Numbered from the stretch's first letter, positions 34,737 to 43,860 are shown. The stretch: 64,000 nt of DNA from an uncultured Mucilaginibacter sp. (GCF_913773635.1 NZ_CAJYGQ010000005.1:186001-250000), one strand, 5' to 3'. The notes: generated by a model from the letters alone, not told the origin. Translations and numbers: made by a program.

Positions 34737-34784
34737 GGCGGTAAAGTTATCGCCTTAACAAATACAAATCAATTGCTTATTAAT

Positions 34785-36086
34785 TTACTTGCGTTGCGCC
34801 ATCACAGGTTCAACTGCACCGGGTATGGGTTTGCAATTTTTTAATTCCTGTAATGCAGCCTGCATTTCCATTTGTTTTTCGGGCTTGTCCAAAAACATCT
34901 TTTTCAGTTCGGCACCTGCAAAATAAGCGTTGATGTGCTGCTGAATATCGGGTGTTAAACAGGCAAACTTGTTTTGTTTAAGCTTGGTAACCAATTCGCA
35001 ATAAGTATTGTCGGCAAGGCTGTACTCGCCAAATTTAAGCTCATGACCGGTGTCGAGGTTAATGTCATTAAGTTTTAGCTGATTGCCGTCCCATTGTTTT
35101 ATAGCCGTTGCATATTTAACAATGATGGTATCAAAAACTTTTTCAAACCTCTTTTCGCCTTCCACGCCTGGGTAAACAAATTTTAAATTTTTAAGCGGAC
35201 CAACCTTGGGTAATATATTTACCAGGAATGATACCAAGCGCGCTTTAATGTCAGGCTTTTCGCGTTTGCCGGTAAATTCTTTATTGTACATGCGCCTGCT
35301 CATTTTATATTTAAAGCTGCGTTTGCTGGCGTGGCTGTCATGTTTAACAATGTCCCCCTTTTTTGAGTTCCATGCGCGTTTAGTCATCGCCGGGAAAAGG
35401 TTTTTTACTCCCCAGCGCATGGTGTTTATGCTCGAATCGAAATTTTTAAAAATAACGCTTAGTTCTTGTCCGTATGTTTTTAAAAAGGCACGTTCAAGAG
35501 GGGCGGTGGCTACGTTAAAGCCAATAAAATCATGATAAGCCACGGATGCATAGTTGCTTCTGCCAATTTGAACCACGTCATAAGCAAACTCCATACGGCT
35601 GTGCGATGTGTGGTCATTATCATAAGTAACCACATTGCCAAATTTGGCTTTCAACTCAGGGTATAGCTGTGGTACAGTAACGTTTGTTGCCATACTATGG
35701 CCGTACTTATCGGCAATATAGTGAGACATAGCACCCAGTGCAAATGCATATTCGTTTAGGCTTCTTGCTTCATTGAGTAAATTAATAATAAAGTCGCCGC
35801 TTCGTACGTAGTGAAGTAAATCAGTAAAGTAACTGTTACCGCCAGGCATGTAACCCATATCAGCTACCAAACTGCCTCCGTAGGCAAAAGAATGCGCTTT
35901 TATAAGCTCATCAAGGGTTGATTGTGGATATCTTTTAAGCAGTACAGGTTTCAATGTTCTGTCCCATTCGGCGTCAATAATAGCTTCATGAGCCAAAATT
36001 GAAAAGCATTGCCCGCTAAATGGTAGAAACATTAAGGCAGCAACGGCGATAGACTTAAGGTTATATTTTAATTTAAGCAACAGCAT
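34785..36086 (-). CDS. Zinc-dependent phospholipase C-like secreted protein
   Basis: A 433-residue exported protein. From the start at 36086 it has a signal peptide (KYNLKSIAVAALMFLPFSGQCFS), directly followed by ILAHEAIIDAEWD, which resembles the N-terminal zinc ligand of zinc-dependent phospholipase C proteins. Further conserved histidines and aspartates are in DLLHYVRSG, FALGAMSHYIADKYGHSMATN and DNDHTSHSRMEFAYD. A frame extension of 30 residues to 36176 lacks these features. The C-terminal half is basic and unrecognised. Whether it hydrolyses phospholipids has to be regarded as unproven; many Bacteroidota members are annotated by fold only. Confidence 0.85.
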   Translation of the reverse strand: MLLLKLKYNLKSIAVAALMFLPFSGQCFSILAHEAIIDAEWDRTLKPVLLKRYPQSTLDELIKAHSFAYGGSLVADMGYMPGGNSYFTDLLHYVRSGDFIINLLNEARSLNEYAFALGAMSHYIADKYGHSMATNVTVPQLYPELKAKFGNVVTYDNDHTSHSRMEFAYDVVQIGRSNYASVAYHDFIGFNVATAPLERAFLKTYGQELSVIFKNFDSSINTMRWGVKNLFPAMTKRAWNSKKGDIVKHDSHASKRSFKYKMSRRMYNKEFTGKREKPDIKARLVSFLVNILPKVGPLKNLKFVYPGVEGEKRFEKVFDTIIVKYATAIKQWDGNQLKLNDINLDTGHELKFGEYSLADNTYCELVTKLKQNKFACLTPDIQQHINAYFAGAELKKMFLDKPEKQMEMQAALQELKNCKPIPGAVEPVMAQRK

Positions 36087-36243
36087 ATAGTATGTCAAAG
36101 CACCTATTACAACATCACTTTTACTAATGTGTTTGGTTACGTTTACACACTTCTTGTTTAAACATCTAATTTTCATGTAACACCAACAAAGTTTGGGTGT
36201 CTATTAAGTGTTACTCAAGTTGGATGATGGGTTTAGCTAAAAA

Positions 36244-36375
36244 ATGTATTGCCGTATGGATTTAAATAGTTTACCGGAATTTTTTTTAGCTGTAGTTGCT
36301 TTCACGGTAACTGTATTTTTGGGCTTACTGATTTTGACCTCGTACTACAAAAACGGCAGGGAAAAGTCTTTATAA
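36244..36375 (+). CDS. Single-pass membrane peptide, 43 residues
   Basis: A 43-residue reading frame, MYCRMDLNSLPEFFLAVVAF followed by TVTVFLGLLILTSYY and a basic tail KNGREKSL. It has one strong hydrophobic segment (about residues 13-35), so it would be a small membrane protein with a cytosolic basic end. A Met at residue 5 could also be the start. It stops exactly at a strong bidirectional terminator, which supports expression. No family was recognised. It was found by reading the gap, and its short length makes the call moderate. Confidence 0.5.
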   Translation: MYCRMDLNSLPEFFLAVVAFTVTVFLGLLILTSYYKNGREKSL

Positions 36376-36413
36376 AAAGAAAAGCCCGGTAGAAGTACCG
36401 GGCTTTTCTTTTT
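36374..36413. terminator. Bidirectional terminator, perfect 18-bp stem
   Basis: Arms 36374-36391 and 36396-36413 are exact reverse complements with a 4-base loop and a core AAGCCCGGTA/TACCGGGCTT. A-rich and T-rich flanks make it work on both strands, between the small membrane peptide gene and csbD. Confidence 0.92.
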
Positions 36414-36417
36414 ATGA

Positions 36418-36603
36418 TTATAAGCTTTTAATCCAGCTTACCAATTCATCGCGGCCTTTGCCCGTTTTTTGTTGAAGTCGGCCAAGTAACTCATCGTCCT
36501 TGCCTTCTTCATGTTTTAAATCATCATCTGTAAGGTCGGCGTAGGCTTGTTTTATTTTGCCTTTCAACTCATTCCAGCCACCCTTTATTTCTAATTTATC
36601 CAT
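36418..36603 (-). CDS. CsbD family stress protein
   Basis: A 61-residue hydrophilic protein beginning [29 protein letters not shown], the standard CsbD motif, followed by the usual [22 protein letters not shown]. CsbD proteins are small, abundant and induced by general stress in many bacteria; the molecular function is not known. It diverges from poxB with 144 bp between, which contains a 14-bp perfect palindrome. Confidence 0.94.
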   Translation of the reverse strand: MDKLEIKGGWNELKGKIKQAYADLTDDDLKHEEGKDDELLGRLQQKTGKGRDELVSWIKSL

Positions 36604-36617
36604 GGTAGTATGTTTTA

Positions 36618-36631
36618 GTTACTATAGTAAC
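36618..36631. promoter_or_regulatory. 14-bp palindrome between csbD and poxB, candidate operator
   Basis: GTTACTATAGTAAC is its own reverse complement. It lies 14 bp before the csbD start codon and 117 bp before that of poxB, a position where a dimeric regulator could act on one or both. No regulator gene is adjacent. Confidence 0.4.
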
Positions 36632-36747
36632 ATGAGCCGCCTGTTATGGTTTGCTTTAAGTGCAATATCGATGTCATCAAACTAAAGCAATCAGCAAAAC
36701 TTAAAACTTACTGTGTTGCAAAACGGTTATCCAATAAATTAAATTTT

Positions 36748-38487
36748 ATGGCTAAAAATGTAGCAGAACAAGTGGTAGATATGCTTGCCAATGCAGGCAT
36801 CAAAAGAATATATGCAGTAACCGGTGATAGCCTTAATGAGATTAATGATGCAGTACGCCGCAGCGATGGTAAGCTTGAATGGGTGCATGTGCGGCATGAA
36901 GAGGCTGGCGCGTACGCTGCCGCAGCCGAGGCCGAATTAAATGGTATTGCCTGCTGTGCTGGAAGCAGCGGACCGGGCCATGTGCATTTGATTAATGGCT
37001 TGTATGATGCTCACCGTTCAGGAGCGCCTGTTATTGCGCTTGCTTCAACTTGTGCATCGCATCAATTTGGTACAGAGTATTTTCAGGAAACTAATACCAT
37101 AAAACTTTTTGACGATTGCAGTCACTATAATCAAATTGCCGTTACGCCTAAACAGCTGCCGCGTATGCTGCAGGCCGGGGTGCAATACGCCATTAGTAAA
37201 AAAGGTGTTTCGGTAGTAGGCATACCCGGAGATCTTACTTCCATGGATGCCGAAGAAATTGTGTCTTCTACCGCTAATTACTACGCGCAGCCTGTTATTC
37301 GCCCCGCCGATCATGACTTGCAAAAAATGGCTTCGCTTATTAGCGAGTGCAGTAAAATTACTTTGTTTTGCGGAATAGGATGCGCCGACGCACATACTGA
37401 GGTGATACAGTTATCACAACGGTTGAATGCACCGGTAGGATATTCGTTCCGCGGTAAAATGTACGTGCAGCACAACAACCCTAACGAAATTGGCATGACC
37501 GGCTTGCTGGGTTTACCGTCGGCTTATCATAGTATGCATGATTCTGATTTAGTTATTTTACTAGGTACCGATTTTCCGTATGAGCAGTTTATGCCTACCG
37601 ACTGCAAGATAATTCAAATAGATGCTAAACCCGAACGTATTGGCAGGCGGGCAAAGGTTGATTTAGGTTTATGCGGAAATATTAATCATACCTTACAGGC
37701 GTTACTGCCTTTACTTCCTCAAAAGGAAGATGATAGCTTTTTAAAGGATCAGCTTGAGCTTTATGGAAAAGTTAAAGACAATCTCTTTACCTATGTTAAA
37801 GATAGGGGAGAGAGCGGAGCTATACAGCCGGAGTTTGTAGCGCATACTATAAATGAGCTTGCTGACGATAATGCAATATTTACTGTTGATACCGGTATGT
37901 GCTGCGTTTGGGGAGCCAGATACATAACCTCAACAGGAAAGCGCAGTATGCTGGGTTCATTCAATCACGGGTCAATGGCCAATGCTATGCCACAGGCCAT
38001 TGGTGCAGCTATGGCATGCCCCGACAGGCAGGTGATTGCCTTAGCTGGTGATGGCGGACTTTCTATGCTTTTAGGTGATTTGGCTACTATTTCGCAATAT
38101 AAATTACCTGTTAAAATTGTAGTTTTCAATAATCGGTCGTTAGGTATGGTGAAATTGGAGATGGAAGTTGCCGGACTGCCCGATTGGCAAACCGAAATGC
38201 ACAACCCTGATTTTGCCTTACTTGCACAGGCCATGGGTATTAAAGGTGTAACAGTAAATGACCCGAATGATGTAGAAGCGGCACTACGTGATGCATTTGC
38301 TCACAACGGGCCTGTATTGCTTAATGTAATCACTAATCCAAACGCTTTAGCTATGCCACCTAAAATTGAATTTACTCAGGTTAAAGGTATGGCTCTTTCA
38401 ATGTCGAAATATATTTTGAACGGCGAGGCCGGCGAAGTATGGGATACCATAAAGGCCAATTACAAACACATTAAAGATGTGCTGTAA
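36748..38487 (+). CDS. poxB: Thiamine diphosphate-dependent pyruvate dehydrogenase (quinone), PoxB-like
   Basis: A 579-residue enzyme of the PoxB type, converting pyruvate to acetate and CO2 with electrons passed to the membrane quinone (menaquinone in this phylum, by inference). The thiamine fold is complete: VHVRHEEAGAYAAAAEAEL with the catalytic glutamate near residue 50, CCAGSSGPGHVHLINGLYDA, the central FAD domain (IALASTCASH, LLGTDFPYEQFMP), and the diphosphate/Mg motif GDGGLSML with FNNRSLGMVKLE near 434-470. The start at 36748 (MAKNVAEQVVDML) fits the family; 34 upstream codons do not. It forms a stress-like pair with divergent csbD. Confidence 0.93.
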   Translation: MAKNVAEQVVDMLANAGIKRIYAVTGDSLNEINDAVRRSDGKLEWVHVRHEEAGAYAAAAEAELNGIACCAGSSGPGHVHLINGLYDAHRSGAPVIALASTCASHQFGTEYFQETNTIKLFDDCSHYNQIAVTPKQLPRMLQAGVQYAISKKGVSVVGIPGDLTSMDAEEIVSSTANYYAQPVIRPADHDLQKMASLISECSKITLFCGIGCADAHTEVIQLSQRLNAPVGYSFRGKMYVQHNNPNEIGMTGLLGLPSAYHSMHDSDLVILLGTDFPYEQFMPTDCKIIQIDAKPERIGRRAKVDLGLCGNINHTLQALLPLLPQKEDDSFLKDQLELYGKVKDNLFTYVKDRGESGAIQPEFVAHTINELADDNAIFTVDTGMCCVWGARYITSTGKRSMLGSFNHGSMANAMPQAIGAAMACPDRQVIALAGDGGLSMLLGDLATISQYKLPVKIVVFNNRSLGMVKLEMEVAGLPDWQTEMHNPDFALLAQAMGIKGVTVNDPNDVEAALRDAFAHNGPVLLNVITNPNALAMPPKIEFTQVKGMALSMSKYILNGEAGEVWDTIKANYKHIKDVL

Positions 38488-38516
38488 TAAAAGCAAAATT
38501 TGCGTCAGGAACTAAA

Positions 38517-38556
38517 AGTAAAAAAGCCAATGATTATAATCATTGGCTTTTTTACT
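38517..38556. terminator. Bidirectional terminator, 40-bp perfect palindrome
   Basis: The sequence reads the same on both strands over 40 bp, with core AAAGCCAATGAT and a T tract on either side. It lies between the convergent poxB and MBL hydrolase genes. Confidence 0.92.
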
Positions 38557-38564
38557 GCGTATCA

Positions 38565-39566
38565 TTACGATTTGTACTTTTCCCACCAGCCCGAATTATA
38601 ATTACTTCCTGTTGCTTCGGTTGGTTTACCGGGTTCGGGCACAAATAGGTTCAGATTTTCTTTGGCCGCTAGTTCAAGTAAAATGTCAATTGGTTCGTGC
38701 CAGGCATGCAAGGCAAGGTTAAATGTTCCCCAATGTATGGGCATCATTTGTTTGCCTTTTAAAGCCAGGTGTGCATTTACCGCACTCAACGGACCCATAT
38801 GTATATCGGGCCAGCTTTTGCCGTAGGCGCCAATTTCAAGTATGGTTAAATCAAATGGGCCGTAAGCGTTTCCAATATCTTCAAAGCCGTTAAACCAACC
38901 CGAGTCGGCACCAAAAAATATATTATGTGTATGGCCTTTAATAGCAAAGGCACTCCAAAGTGTTTGGTTACGGTTAGTAATACCCCTGCCCGAAAAGTGG
39001 CGTGTTGGAGCTGTTGTAATTGTGCAATCATTACCCACTTGTGCAACATCGCCCCAGTCCATTTCAGTAATTAGTTCAGCTGCAACTCCCCATTTTTTCA
39101 AGTATCTACCTACACCTAATGAGGTATAAAAAGGAATATTTTGTGGTGCCAGTGCGCGTATGGTTGCCTCATCAAAATGGTCATAATGGTCATGCGATAT
39201 AATGACAGCATCTAATTGCGGCAATTTATCAAGTGGTAATGGGGCATCAAAAAAGCGTTTAGGTCCGGCCCATTGTATAAAAGATGCACGCTTACTCCAA
39301 ACGGGGTCAGTTAATATGCGCTTGCCATCTATTTCAATTAGGAGGCTTGAGTGCCCTACCCAGGTTATACGCAGACCGCTTTCAGGTGGTGTGTTATATG
39401 TTGAGGCATCGGTAACAAAAGGTCCTAATGTTTTTTTGGGTGTACCTTCAGATCTGGTGGTTAAGTATTCCCAAAATACAGCAGGCATCTTGTCAAGGCC
39501 GGCATCGTCGGTGGGTATTGGATTAATGAATTTCTTGCCTTGTTTTTTTGCGCCCTTTAGTTGCAT
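38565..39566 (-). CDS. MBL-fold metal-dependent hydrolase (UlaG/NAPE-PLD-like)
   Basis: A 333-residue metallo-beta-lactamase fold hydrolase. The metal site motif is IISHDHYDHFDEATI near residue 122 (HxHxDH), followed by APTRHFSGRGITNRNQTLWSAFAI, FFGADSGWFNGFEDI and PIHWGTFNLALHAWHEP, the arrangement seen in the branch containing UlaG and N-acyl-phosphatidylethanolamine phospholipase D. The N-terminal region (residues 1-60, PAVFWEYLTTRSEGTPKKTLGPFV) is also characteristic of that branch. No signal peptide is present, so it is cytosolic. The substrate is unknown. The alpha/beta hydrolase gene lies 27 bp upstream on the same strand. Confidence 0.88.
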   Translation of the reverse strand: MQLKGAKKQGKKFINPIPTDDAGLDKMPAVFWEYLTTRSEGTPKKTLGPFVTDASTYNTPPESGLRITWVGHSSLLIEIDGKRILTDPVWSKRASFIQWAGPKRFFDAPLPLDKLPQLDAVIISHDHYDHFDEATIRALAPQNIPFYTSLGVGRYLKKWGVAAELITEMDWGDVAQVGNDCTITTAPTRHFSGRGITNRNQTLWSAFAIKGHTHNIFFGADSGWFNGFEDIGNAYGPFDLTILEIGAYGKSWPDIHMGPLSAVNAHLALKGKQMMPIHWGTFNLALHAWHEPIDILLELAAKENLNLFVPEPGKPTEATGSNYNSGWWEKYKS

Positions 39567-39593
39567 TTTAGTTGATATGGTCTTTGATTGCAG

Positions 39594-40424
39594 TTACTGT
39601 TTTAAAAAAGCTATTGCCTTTTCACATAACTGATGTAAGTGTGTTGGCAGCTCCGACTGCAAATATGGATGACCTGCACCAAAAACATGGTCGGCGTTAG
39701 GTAATATTAATAATTGCGCATTGGGTTGCATAGCTTTTAGTTCATGCGCATGGCTTAAGGTAACCACGCTATCGGCAGTGCCGTGTATTAGTAGCCAGGG
39801 CTGCTTAACGTTGGCTGCATTGGCAAGTATATTAAGGCGACCCGGGTTGCGGTCAAGGTCATCTAACAATGTTGACTTTACCGGCATTTGTTGCCCCGTG
39901 CGATAATTAGGAAAGTGAATTACGCCACTCAACCGCCATTGCCTTTCGGCTATAGGTGGCCAAAGGTTGCGGAATGATGCAACAGATGCCATAGTAATTA
40001 AATGACTTACCCGTTTATCTTCAGCTGCCTTTATTATACTTATGCCACCACCCATGCTATGCCCTATAAGCGCAACAGATTGTGCTACAGGTATTACCGA
40101 GCCACTGCAAACCCAGTCAATTACGTATTGCAAGTCTTCCAGCTCAATACTGAACGTGTTTTCGCTGAAGGCTATTAAATCGGCAAAGTCCGTAGGCTGT
40201 TCAGGCGTGGTACCGTTATGCGAAAAATTGAATTTTAAAAACCTGAAACCTTGCGCGGCAAAATATTTGGCAACCAGGTGGTGTGTTCCCCAATCTTTGA
40301 AGCCCTTAAAGCCATGTACAAATATGACTAGCGGCGCATAGCGGTTTGCCTCATCATAGGTTAAATCCATTGACATTATGCGGCCTTTAGAGCCGGGCAG
40401 CGTATAGTTTTCAGTAGTAATCAT
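39594..40424 (-). CDS. Alpha/beta hydrolase
   Basis: A 276-residue cytosolic hydrolase of the alpha/beta fold. The oxyanion strand VIFVHGFKGFKDWG is near residue 33, the nucleophile elbow is ALIGHSMGGGISI near 121 (Ser in GHSMGG), and the catalytic acid and histidine fit IHGTADSVVTLSHA and LPNADHVFGAGHP near 216 and 246. The sequence resembles dienelactone hydrolase or S9-like esterases, but the substrate cannot be named. It is probably co-transcribed with the MBL hydrolase that follows it. Confidence 0.9.
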   Translation of the reverse strand: MITTENYTLPGSKGRIMSMDLTYDEANRYAPLVIFVHGFKGFKDWGTHHLVAKYFAAQGFRFLKFNFSHNGTTPEQPTDFADLIAFSENTFSIELEDLQYVIDWVCSGSVIPVAQSVALIGHSMGGGISIIKAAEDKRVSHLITMASVASFRNLWPPIAERQWRLSGVIHFPNYRTGQQMPVKSTLLDDLDRNPGRLNILANAANVKQPWLLIHGTADSVVTLSHAHELKAMQPNAQLLILPNADHVFGAGHPYLQSELPTHLHQLCEKAIAFLKQ

Positions 40425-40483
40425 GTAACTAAATAAGTGTTTGACTTACTTTTTTGTTTCAAGGTGCCATGCCAGCCACAACA

Positions 40484-40819
40484 TTAATAGCGGTTGTAAA
40501 AACACCTAAGCCACGCCGTTAGTAAAGTTATTGTAGTACCGTTTACGCGCATAGGGGCTTGCTGTACCATGGCAATATGCACTGGTAAAAATGCAGCCAG
40601 CATAATAATGAGCAAGGTTAAGCCTAAATTGCGGCTTTGTTTAAATATAAGCATCAAACCAAATACAACCTCGCAAATACCCGCAATATAATTTAAAGCT
40701 TGGGGTTGGGGTAAATAGTCGGGAATAATATCAATGTAAAAATCGGGATTTATGAAATGGTTTATACCCGCAGCAACGTAAGCTGTTATGAGTATAATAA
40801 GACTTACTTTTTTTAACAT
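40484..40819 (-). pseudogene. DoxX-family membrane protein with frameshifted C-terminus
   Basis: The 111-codon frame encodes a DoxX-like protein: MLKKVSLIILITAYVAAGINHFINPDFYIDIIPDYLP, then AGICEVVFGLMLIF and ITLLTAWLR, each typical. After WLR the frame gives only CFYNRY and stops. In the -1 frame the next codons read VFLQPLLMLWLAWHLETKK and stop at 40446, which is just the final membrane helix expected in the family (WLR followed by HPLLxLWAW). A single base appears to have been lost near 40507-40515, by mutation or by sequencing error. The last helix is therefore missing and function is doubtful. Confidence 0.75.
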
Positions 40820-40990
40820 TTAAGAGTTGATGATTAGTGTGTGATGAAGAAGGTATGGTAAATATATATTAAAATTTGATAAGGAATTGGTTGGTAATCA
40901 CGGCTAAATCATGTCATTGCTGTTAATTTATACTCATTCTAAATTGCGGTGTTTGACAAAGTGTTGACAGTAGCGCATTATATAAGATAG

Positions 40991-40998
40991 TACTTTTG
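40991..40998 (+). promoter_or_regulatory. Promoter -7 element of hemA
   Basis: TACTTTTG matches TAnnTTTG exactly; TTGACA lies 24 bp upstream, slightly farther than ideal. The predicted transcript start near 41005 gives a leader of about 26 bases before the TTG start codon. Confidence 0.65.
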
Positions 40999-41030
40999 TG
41001 GGTCAGAATTTTTGTACTAATAAATAAGCT

Positions 41031-42257
41031 TTGAAGTATTTAAAGGTAATAGCTTTTACGCACAAGCAAATTGAACTGAAGGAACTTGGGAAGCTGGTGC
41101 TTTGTCAGGAAGACCTTACCGGTAAATTACAACAGGTAAAGGAGCAATTTAACATTCCTGAGCTTTTTTACCTTTCTACCTGTAACCGGGTTGAATTTGT
41201 AATGGCAACTTCACAGCCTGTTGACAGAGATTTTGCACAGCGTTTTCTTCAGTCATTAAGTATGGGGCTATGTCCTTACTACATGAATACCTTTATTGAT
41301 GCTGCATCAATTTATGAAGATCAGGAGGCGTTAACGCACTTATTAAGAACATCCTGCTCGCTTGAAAGTTTGGTAGTTGGCGAAAAAGAGATATTAGCCC
41401 AACTGCGCAAAGCTTATGAAAACTGCCGCGCAAACGGACTTACCGGCGATTACCTGCGAATGGTAATGAACTGTGTAGTTAAAACCGCCAAAGAAGTTTA
41501 CACCCACACTAATATTTCACGTAACCCAATTTCGGTAGTATCATTAGCTTACCGTAAATTAAAAGAGTTGAAGCAATGCTCAAACTCAAGAGTACTGATT
41601 ATTGGTGCAGGCGAAACTAACCGTAATATCTCAAAATACCTGCAAAAACACAAGTACAGCAACTTTGCAGTATTTAACCGTACACTGGCCAATGCACAAA
41701 CAATGGCTGCCGATTTAAACGGAGAGGCGTACGATTTGGATGCCCTTAAAACCTATAGCAAAGGTTTTGATGTTATTATTACCTGTACATCGGCTACACA
41801 ACCTATTATTACTGCCGAAATTTATAAATCGTTACTAAACGGCGAAACCGAGCGTAAGACAATTGTTGATTTAGCTGTGCCTAACGATACCGCACCTGAA
41901 GTTTTAGAGCAGTTTGCGGTAAACTTTATTGAGGTAAGCACGCTGAATGAAATTGCTAAAAAGAATTTACAGGAGCGCTACCAGGAATTGGTACATGCCG
42001 AGCGTATCATTAACCAAAATATAGACGAGTTTTTGCCTTTGCTAAAACAACGCCGTATTGAGGTGGCTATGCGCCAGGTGCCCGAAACAATTAAGCAAAT
42101 AAAGCATAAAGCCCTTAATACCGTTTTTGCCGACGAAGTACAGGCTATGGACGAACAATCACGCCAGGTACTGGAGAAAGTAATAGCTTACATGGAGAAA
42201 AAGTACATAAGTGTTCCCATGGTAATGGCTAAAGAAATCATGATCAACAATAATTGA
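41031..42257 (+). CDS. hemA: Glutamyl-tRNA reductase, TTG start
   Basis: First committed enzyme of C5-pathway heme synthesis, reducing glutamyl-tRNA to glutamate 1-semialdehyde. The 408-residue protein has the catalytic cysteine C51 in LSTCNRVEF, followed by RTSCSLESLVVGEKEILAQ, the NADPH-binding VLIIGAGETNRNISKYLQ near residue 182, and a C-terminal dimerisation helix. The start codon is TTG: the N-terminus MKYLKVIAFTHK is conserved and the next Met (residue 58) would remove the catalytic cysteine. hemL, which uses its product, lies 6 kb downstream in the same orientation. Confidence 0.97.
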   Translation: MKYLKVIAFTHKQIELKELGKLVLCQEDLTGKLQQVKEQFNIPELFYLSTCNRVEFVMATSQPVDRDFAQRFLQSLSMGLCPYYMNTFIDAASIYEDQEALTHLLRTSCSLESLVVGEKEILAQLRKAYENCRANGLTGDYLRMVMNCVVKTAKEVYTHTNISRNPISVVSLAYRKLKELKQCSNSRVLIIGAGETNRNISKYLQKHKYSNFAVFNRTLANAQTMAADLNGEAYDLDALKTYSKGFDVIITCTSATQPIITAEIYKSLLNGETERKTIVDLAVPNDTAPEVLEQFAVNFIEVSTLNEIAKKNLQERYQELVHAERIINQNIDEFLPLLKQRRIEVAMRQVPETIKQIKHKALNTVFADEVQAMDEQSRQVLEKVIAYMEKKYISVPMVMAKEIMINNN

Positions 42258-42497
42258 TCAAGCATAATACAAAACAGTAATTACTCGCAATGACTCCCTT
42301 TTACAAAAAGCCCTGCATGTTATTGCTTCACGGAACAGTGTTTATTTAGCATTGTAAGCGTAATTTTCCTTTTCCCTAACTTCCTTTTCAGGGAATAGCC
42401 GGCAACAAGCCGGATTTGATTTTTAGTGCGGCCGCGCTTTGCGTTATTTATTACGCTTGCTGCTGCTTTATTAACTGTTTACATTATTACGTTTACC

Positions 42498-43718
42498 ATG
42501 TTCTCTACCATATTAACACCCAAACCTATAAAACAACAAAACCAAGGCATTGCAACCGTACTAGCTTTTGCATTATTGCCATTGTCTGGCTTTGCTACCG
42601 ATATTTATATACCATCGCTACCCTCAATGGCCGCATCGTTGAAGGCCAGCAGCATTCAGGTTCAGTTTACTTTAACACTTTTTTTAATAAGCTACGGCTT
42701 TGGTCAGCTGTTTATAGGCAGTTTGCTTGATAGTTTTGGCAGGTATAAAATAAGCCTCATATCATTGGTTTTGTTTGTGCTGGCCAGTTTGGTTATTGCT
42801 AGTACCGAAAGCGTCTATCTGATATATGCCATGCGCATAGTGCACGGCCTTACCGTAGCAGCCATTATTGTAGCTAAAAGAGCTTATTTTATTGATATGT
42901 TCACCGGCGATAAGCTGAAGCACTATCTCAGCATGTTCTCTATCATTTGGTCTACCGGGCCAATTGTAGCGCCGTTTGTAGGTGGCTACTTCGAAGTTGC
43001 TTTCGGCTGGAAGTCAAACTTTTATTTTTTAGCTTTATTTGGGGCGATACTTTTTGTGTTAGAGGTATTGTATAGCGGCGAATCCTTACAGCACTTTTCA
43101 GAATTTGCAATAAAAAAGATTACGAGTATTTACGCCTCCATGATAACAACAGCCAGCTTCACTTTGGGTATCGTAATGCTGGCGCTGGCCTACGGCATGG
43201 TAATGGTTTACAACATGACAGGCCCTTTTATTATTGAGCATGCATTGCACTTGTCGCCCATTGTATCGGGCTACAGCTCACTGGTGCTGGGCTTTGCCTG
43301 GATGGTAGGCGGACTAGTTGGCAAGGCTACCATTAACCGTCCATTTTTTGGCCGTATGGTGGTAAATATTGTGGTGCAGGTAATTTTTGTAATTGCCATG
43401 CTGGTAGTAATGCCGCACTTGTCAAACCTGTATACACTCATCCTGTTCGCTTTCCTTATTCATGTGGCGGCCGGGTTTACGTTCAATAACTTTTTTACCT
43501 TTTGTTTAAGCCGTTTCCCTAAAAATGCAGGCATAGCCAGCGGATTAACCGGCGGCATCAATTACGTGATCATATCGTTTTTAAGTTACAGTGTGGTAGC
43601 TGCGCTGCCTGCAAACGATTGGCACAATTTAGCGCTAAGCTACTTATCTATGGTGGTACTATCGGTGCTGGTAATGTTGGTGCTGAGAAGTAAAAGGGAT
43701 GGATTAGCAGCGGCGTAA
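42498..43718 (+). CDS. MFS transporter, Bcr/CflA drug-exporter type
   Basis: A 406-residue twelve-helix major facilitator. The first helix contains LLPLSGFATDIYIPSLPSMA, the motif of the Bcr/CflA drug-resistance group, and the A-loop is GSLLDSFGRYKI between helices 2 and 3. Motif C-like FSIIWSTGPIVAPFVGGYF follows in helix 5. A GTG at 42426 would add another hydrophobic stretch of 24 residues, which is not usual for this group, so the ATG at 42498 was chosen. It sits between hemA and the orphan cassette; a role in heme or porphyrin export is possible but only from position. Confidence 0.88.
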   Translation: MFSTILTPKPIKQQNQGIATVLAFALLPLSGFATDIYIPSLPSMAASLKASSIQVQFTLTLFLISYGFGQLFIGSLLDSFGRYKISLISLVLFVLASLVIASTESVYLIYAMRIVHGLTVAAIIVAKRAYFIDMFTGDKLKHYLSMFSIIWSTGPIVAPFVGGYFEVAFGWKSNFYFLALFGAILFVLEVLYSGESLQHFSEFAIKKITSIYASMITTASFTLGIVMLALAYGMVMVYNMTGPFIIEHALHLSPIVSGYSSLVLGFAWMVGGLVGKATINRPFFGRMVVNIVVQVIFVIAMLVVMPHLSNLYTLILFAFLIHVAAGFTFNNFFTFCLSRFPKNAGIASGLTGGINYVIISFLSYSVVAALPANDWHNLALSYLSMVVLSVLVMLVLRSKRDGLAAA

Positions 43719-43788
43719 ATGTTTGAACCGGAATTTAAAAAATTTTTGAAAGTGGCAGAATTGATTAAACAGGTTTCAGTATTCTAAT

Positions 43789-43818
43789 CTGTCATTTCGA
43801 ACGATAGAGAGAAATCTT
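43789..43818 (+). repeat. Dispersed repeat, left member of a perfect 30-bp inverted pair
   Basis: The 30 bases starting CTGTCATTTCGAACGATAGA are found again, exactly and inverted, at 45485-45514. The same core (TGTCATTTCGA, then GATA and GAGAAATCTTG) occurs twice at 57.7 kb. It has no coding frame. Confidence 0.9.
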
Positions 43819-43860
43819 GTTCAGTTAGTAAAGCAGCTCGCTAAGCTAATTGAGCAAATT

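Noticed and set aside
40484..40520. Programmed -1 frameshifting as the explanation for the DoxX tail.
   Set aside because: No slippery heptamer is present at the junction, only AGGTGTTTTT with a different phase, and no downstream stem is close, so mutation or sequencing error is simpler.
42399..42425. CCGGC/GCCGG hairpin followed by ATTTGATTTTTA as a hemA terminator.
   Set aside because: The stem has only five pairs and the T run is interrupted. It lies 140 bp after hemA, so I left it out of the features.
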